Assembly (NCBI GenBank): GCA_022841365.1
Contig: JALHRP010000002.1
Coordinates: 1 to 43,161, forward strand
Source of the DNA: Chitinophagaceae bacterium
GTDB taxonomy: Bacteria; Bacteroidota; Bacteroidia; Chitinophagales; Chitinophagaceae
Length of the DNA stretch: 43,161 bases
Direction: 5' to 3'
Positions within the stretch are counted from its first letter, which is position 1; every line of letters starts with the position of its first letter. The position numbers and the translations under genes were made by a program. Under the pieces are notes generated by a model. That model did not search any database. It was not told the DNA's origin and worked only from the letters and a program-made list of their open reading frames with translations. Shown here in pieces: positions 40,992 through 43,161 of the stretch.

Positions 40992-42635
40992 ATGGCTGAA
41001 GTTATTCGTATGCCGCTGCTGAGTGATACCATGACCGAAGGTAAAATAGTGAAATGGAACAAGCAGGTTGGCGATAAAGTAAAAAGTGATGATGTGCTGG
41101 CAGATGTGGAAACCGATAAGGCGACCATGGAAGTAGTTGGTTATGCAGACGGCACTTTATTATACATCGGCGTGCCCGAAGGTAAAGCTGCACAGATCAA
41201 TGAAATTATTGCCATTGTTGGTAAAGAAGGGGAAGATTATAAAAATCTGCTGGATGGCGGTTCGGCCCCTGCTCCTGCGGCTGCAACTGAAACATCAACA
41301 CCACAACCTGCTGTAACAAGCGCTACATCGGGTGCAGATGCAGAAAGTCTGGCAAAAAATTTAGGCGTTACAGTTATCCGCATGCCGTTGCTGAGCGATA
41401 CCATGACGGAAGGAAAAATTATAGCATGGAGCAAGAAAACAGGTGATGCAGTGAAGGCAGATGAAAGTCTGGCTGATGTGGAAACGGATAAAGCCACCAT
41501 GGAAGTGATTCCTTATGTGGATGGTACATTATTGTATACCGGGGTTGAAGCAGGTACTGCTGCAAAAGTGAATGATGTTATTGCAATTATTGGTAAAGCA
41601 GGTACAGATATCAGTGGGTTGTTGAGTGCATTAAAAAATCCGGGAGCTCCGGCAGCTGCAAAGCAACAGGCAGCAAGCAATACTGAAGTTGCTGCAAGTG
41701 CTCCAACAACAACTGCAACTGCTTCTTCAACCGAAGCAGGTTCTAACGGCAGGTTGAAAGCATCACCGCTTGCAAAGAAAATTGCAGCTGAAAAAGGAAT
41801 TGACTTACATGCTGTACAAGGCAGTGGCGATGGCGGACGTATTGTAAAAGCTGATGTTGATAATTATAGAGCGGCTGCTCCGGCTACGGCTGCTGCAAGT
41901 AAGCCTGCGGCAACTGCTGCTCCTGTAGTTGCATTTACTCCGGGCGCAGGTGAAGGTTTTGTTGATACACCCAATGGCAGTATGCGCAAAACCATTGCAC
42001 GTCGTTTGGGCGAAAGCATGTTTACAGCTCCGCATTTTTATTTGAAAATGGAGTTGAACATGGATAATGCCATGGCAGCCCGTGCACAAATGAATGCAGT
42101 CAGTCCGGTAAAGATCAGTTTCCAGGATATGATGATCAAAGCATGTGCTATGGCTTTGCGTAAACATCCTGCAGTGAACAGCAGCTGGATGGGAGAATTC
42201 ATCCGCACGTACAATCATATACATATTGGCAGTGCTGTTGCAGTTGATCAGGGATTGATTGTGCCGGTGTTTAAATTTGCAGATCAAAAAAGTTTAAGTC
42301 AGATTGCTGCTGAAGCAAACGGACTGTACGATAAAGCAAGAACAGGCAAACTTCAACCGCAGGAGTTTACAGGTAATACATTTACCATTTCAAACCTGGG
42401 TATGATGGATATTGAAGATTTTACTGCCATCATCAATCCACCCGACAGTTGTATTCTTGCTGTTGGCCGCATTAAAGAGATCGTTATTAAGAAAGCTGAT
42501 GGAAGTTTTGGAACAACCAATGTAATGAAAGTAACCCTGAGCTGCGATCACCGCAGTGTAGATGGTGCAGTTGGTGCAAGCTTTTTACAAACACTCAAGA
42601 AGTTTATTGAGAATCCGGTTACGATGCTGGTGTAA
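40992..42635 (+). CDS. pdhC: Pyruvate dehydrogenase complex E2 (dihydrolipoamide acetyltransferase)
   Basis: Core of the pyruvate dehydrogenase complex, moving the acetyl group from lipoamide to CoA. The 547-residue product has two lipoyl domains with lipoylated Lys43 and Lys167, both in ETDKATMEV; Ala/Pro linkers; a peripheral-subunit-binding domain (KASPLAKKIAAEKGIDLHAV); and a catalytic domain ending with His520 and Asp524 in SCDHRSVDG. The two lipoyl domains are very alike, implying internal duplication. No E1 or E3 gene is adjacent. A branched-chain or 2-oxoglutarate role is less likely because of the PDH-like MPLLSDTMTEG motif. Confidence 0.93.
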   Translation: MAEVIRMPLLSDTMTEGKIVKWNKQVGDKVKSDDVLADVETDKATMEVVGYADGTLLYIGVPEGKAAQINEIIAIVGKEGEDYKNLLDGGSAPAPAAATETSTPQPAVTSATSGADAESLAKNLGVTVIRMPLLSDTMTEGKIIAWSKKTGDAVKADESLADVETDKATMEVIPYVDGTLLYTGVEAGTAAKVNDVIAIIGKAGTDISGLLSALKNPGAPAAAKQQAASNTEVAASAPTTTATASSTEAGSNGRLKASPLAKKIAAEKGIDLHAVQGSGDGGRIVKADVDNYRAAAPATAAASKPAATAAPVVAFTPGAGEGFVDTPNGSMRKTIARRLGESMFTAPHFYLKMELNMDNAMAARAQMNAVSPVKISFQDMMIKACAMALRKHPAVNSSWMGEFIRTYNHIHIGSAVAVDQGLIVPVFKFADQKSLSQIAAEANGLYDKARTGKLQPQEFTGNTFTISNLGMMDIEDFTAIINPPDSCILAVGRIKEIVIKKADGSFGTTNVMKVTLSCDHRSVDGAVGASFLQTLKKFIENPVTMLV

Positions 42636-42675
42636 AGTTCAAAAATTTCAATTGCTCAAAATAGTTTAATAATTA

Positions 42676-42702
42676 AATCCCGCTTTACTGGCGGGATTTT
42701 TA
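42676..42702 (+). terminator. Rho-independent terminator of the E2 gene
   Basis: AATCCCGC (42676-42683) pairs with GCGGGATT (42691-42698), followed by TTTT, about 40 bases after the stop codon. Confidence 0.85.
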
Positions 42703-42770
42703 TTATCAGATATTTACAAGTTGATGAATCATGTTCAATAGTAATTCACTACACCTGTCCCGTCTCATGC

Positions 42771-42872
42771 GGGAGTAGTACAAATGCTTCATCAGGGCGC
42801 AAACCGAAAACCAGGCTGTATATTGGTTTTCGGGCTCCTTTTTGGTTACTTTTTGGAGAAGCAAAAAGTAAC
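42771..42872. repeat. Cluster of three inverted repeats in a 310-bp non-coding stretch
   Basis: Three hairpins stand in line: CCCG-TCTCATG-CGGG near 42774; CCGAAAACCA (42804-42813) with TGGTTTTCGG (42824-42833); and GTTACTTTTT (42845-42854) with AAAAAGTAAC (42863-42872). The last two have perfect 10-bp arms. No gene is seen in 42636-42945. Confidence 0.65.
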
Positions 42873-42945
42873 AAACAAGCTATTCATTAAGAAAGAATCC
42901 GTTATCTGTAAAGGGTTCTTCTTTTTTAGACACTATCTTCGTTCC

Positions 42946-43161
42946 ATGCTGTTACGGCTTGTTCATTTGATGTTATTCAGTGTTATGCTTTCTGCATCAG
43001 CACAGGTTGATACAGCATCTCCTTCCAAGCCGTTTACATTAAAACCTGCTGCTTACATTATTCCATCAACCATGATCGTTTATGGATTTTTGGCGTTGAA
43101 AAGTCCGGCATTGATCAAACTCAACCAAAATGTAAAGCAGGCCGTTTGGGTAAACAATCCG
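42946..43161 (+). CDS. Probable PAP2 family phosphatase, N-terminal part (cut by window edge)
   Basis: The frame from ATG 42946 is open to the right edge (72 codons). It encodes a signal peptide (MLLRLVHLMLFSVMLSASAQ) followed by PSTMIVYGFLALKSPALIKL and NVKQAVWVNNP, the beginning I recall for Bacteroidota membrane-associated PAP2 phosphatases. The catalytic motifs would lie beyond the window, so the assignment is tentative. The ATG is preceded by TATCTTCG, a possible -7 element giving a very short leader. Confidence 0.55.
   Translation, partial: MLLRLVHLMLFSVMLSASAQVDTASPSKPFTLKPAAYIIPSTMIVYGFLALKSPALIKLNQNVKQAVWVNNP

Noticed and set aside
41805-42287. 160-codon minus-strand frame opposite the E2 gene
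   Set aside because: Rich in Cys/His/Ser in a pattern typical of an antisense shadow; the E2 catalytic domain covers it.

Overview
The window looks like a chromosomal segment of a Bacteroidota bacterium, most likely in or near the Chitinophagaceae. The evidence is an atpD-atpC pair standing apart from the other ATP synthase genes, A-rich start contexts without regular Shine-Dalgarno sites, a -33/-7 promoter of the TTG-N19-TAnnTTTG type, many small lipoproteins, and dense families of short palindromic repeats. No rRNA, tRNA, CRISPR array or prophage was seen.

Layout. 1-2840: end of an unknown gene, two decayed copies of the atpC 3' end, then atpC and atpD on the minus strand. 3031-5820: a lipoprotein dienelactone hydrolase and three minus-strand genes of unknown function. 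5981-18395: a plus-strand respiratory operon made of an FNR-type flavin reductase followed by nuoA-B-C-D-H-I-J-K-L-M-N. nuoE, nuoF and nuoG are missing between nuoD and nuoH, and a REP-associated transposase sits between nuoL and nuoM. 18517-20311: four small genes. 20354-23911: pyruvate:ferredoxin (flavodoxin) oxidoreductase on the minus strand. 24325-25588: a small membrane protein and a low-molecular-weight phosphatase/arsenate reductase-like protein. 25592-29575: glycerol operon glpK-glpD-glpF (minus). 29639-33630: two-component system followed by two small cysteine-rich lipoproteins and a third lipoprotein (minus). 33745-42635: GNAT-like protein, YdjC-type deacetylase, M48 peptidase, dnaX, a META-like lipoprotein and the pyruvate dehydrogenase E2 subunit with two lipoyl domains. 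42946-43161: start of a probable PAP2 phosphatase.

How the genes fit together. The window is rich in central energy metabolism: pyruvate oxidation by two routes (PFOR and a PDH-type E2), glycerol uptake and oxidation, proton-pumping complex I and the catalytic part of ATP synthase. Complex I without its NADH-oxidising module, next to an FNR-like reductase and near a PFOR, raises the possibility that ferredoxin or another small carrier feeds it.

The most unusual structural feature is a family of composite spacer elements of about 190 bp. Each has one GC-rich hairpin just after a stop codon, an AT-rich middle, and a second GC-rich hairpin ending 0-8 bases before the next ATG. They fill nearly every long spacer of the nuo operon and the atpD-atpC spacer. 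Relatives of the same or other repeats also appear in frame inside nuoM and at least one other gene. A different paired repeat fills both spacers of the glp operon.
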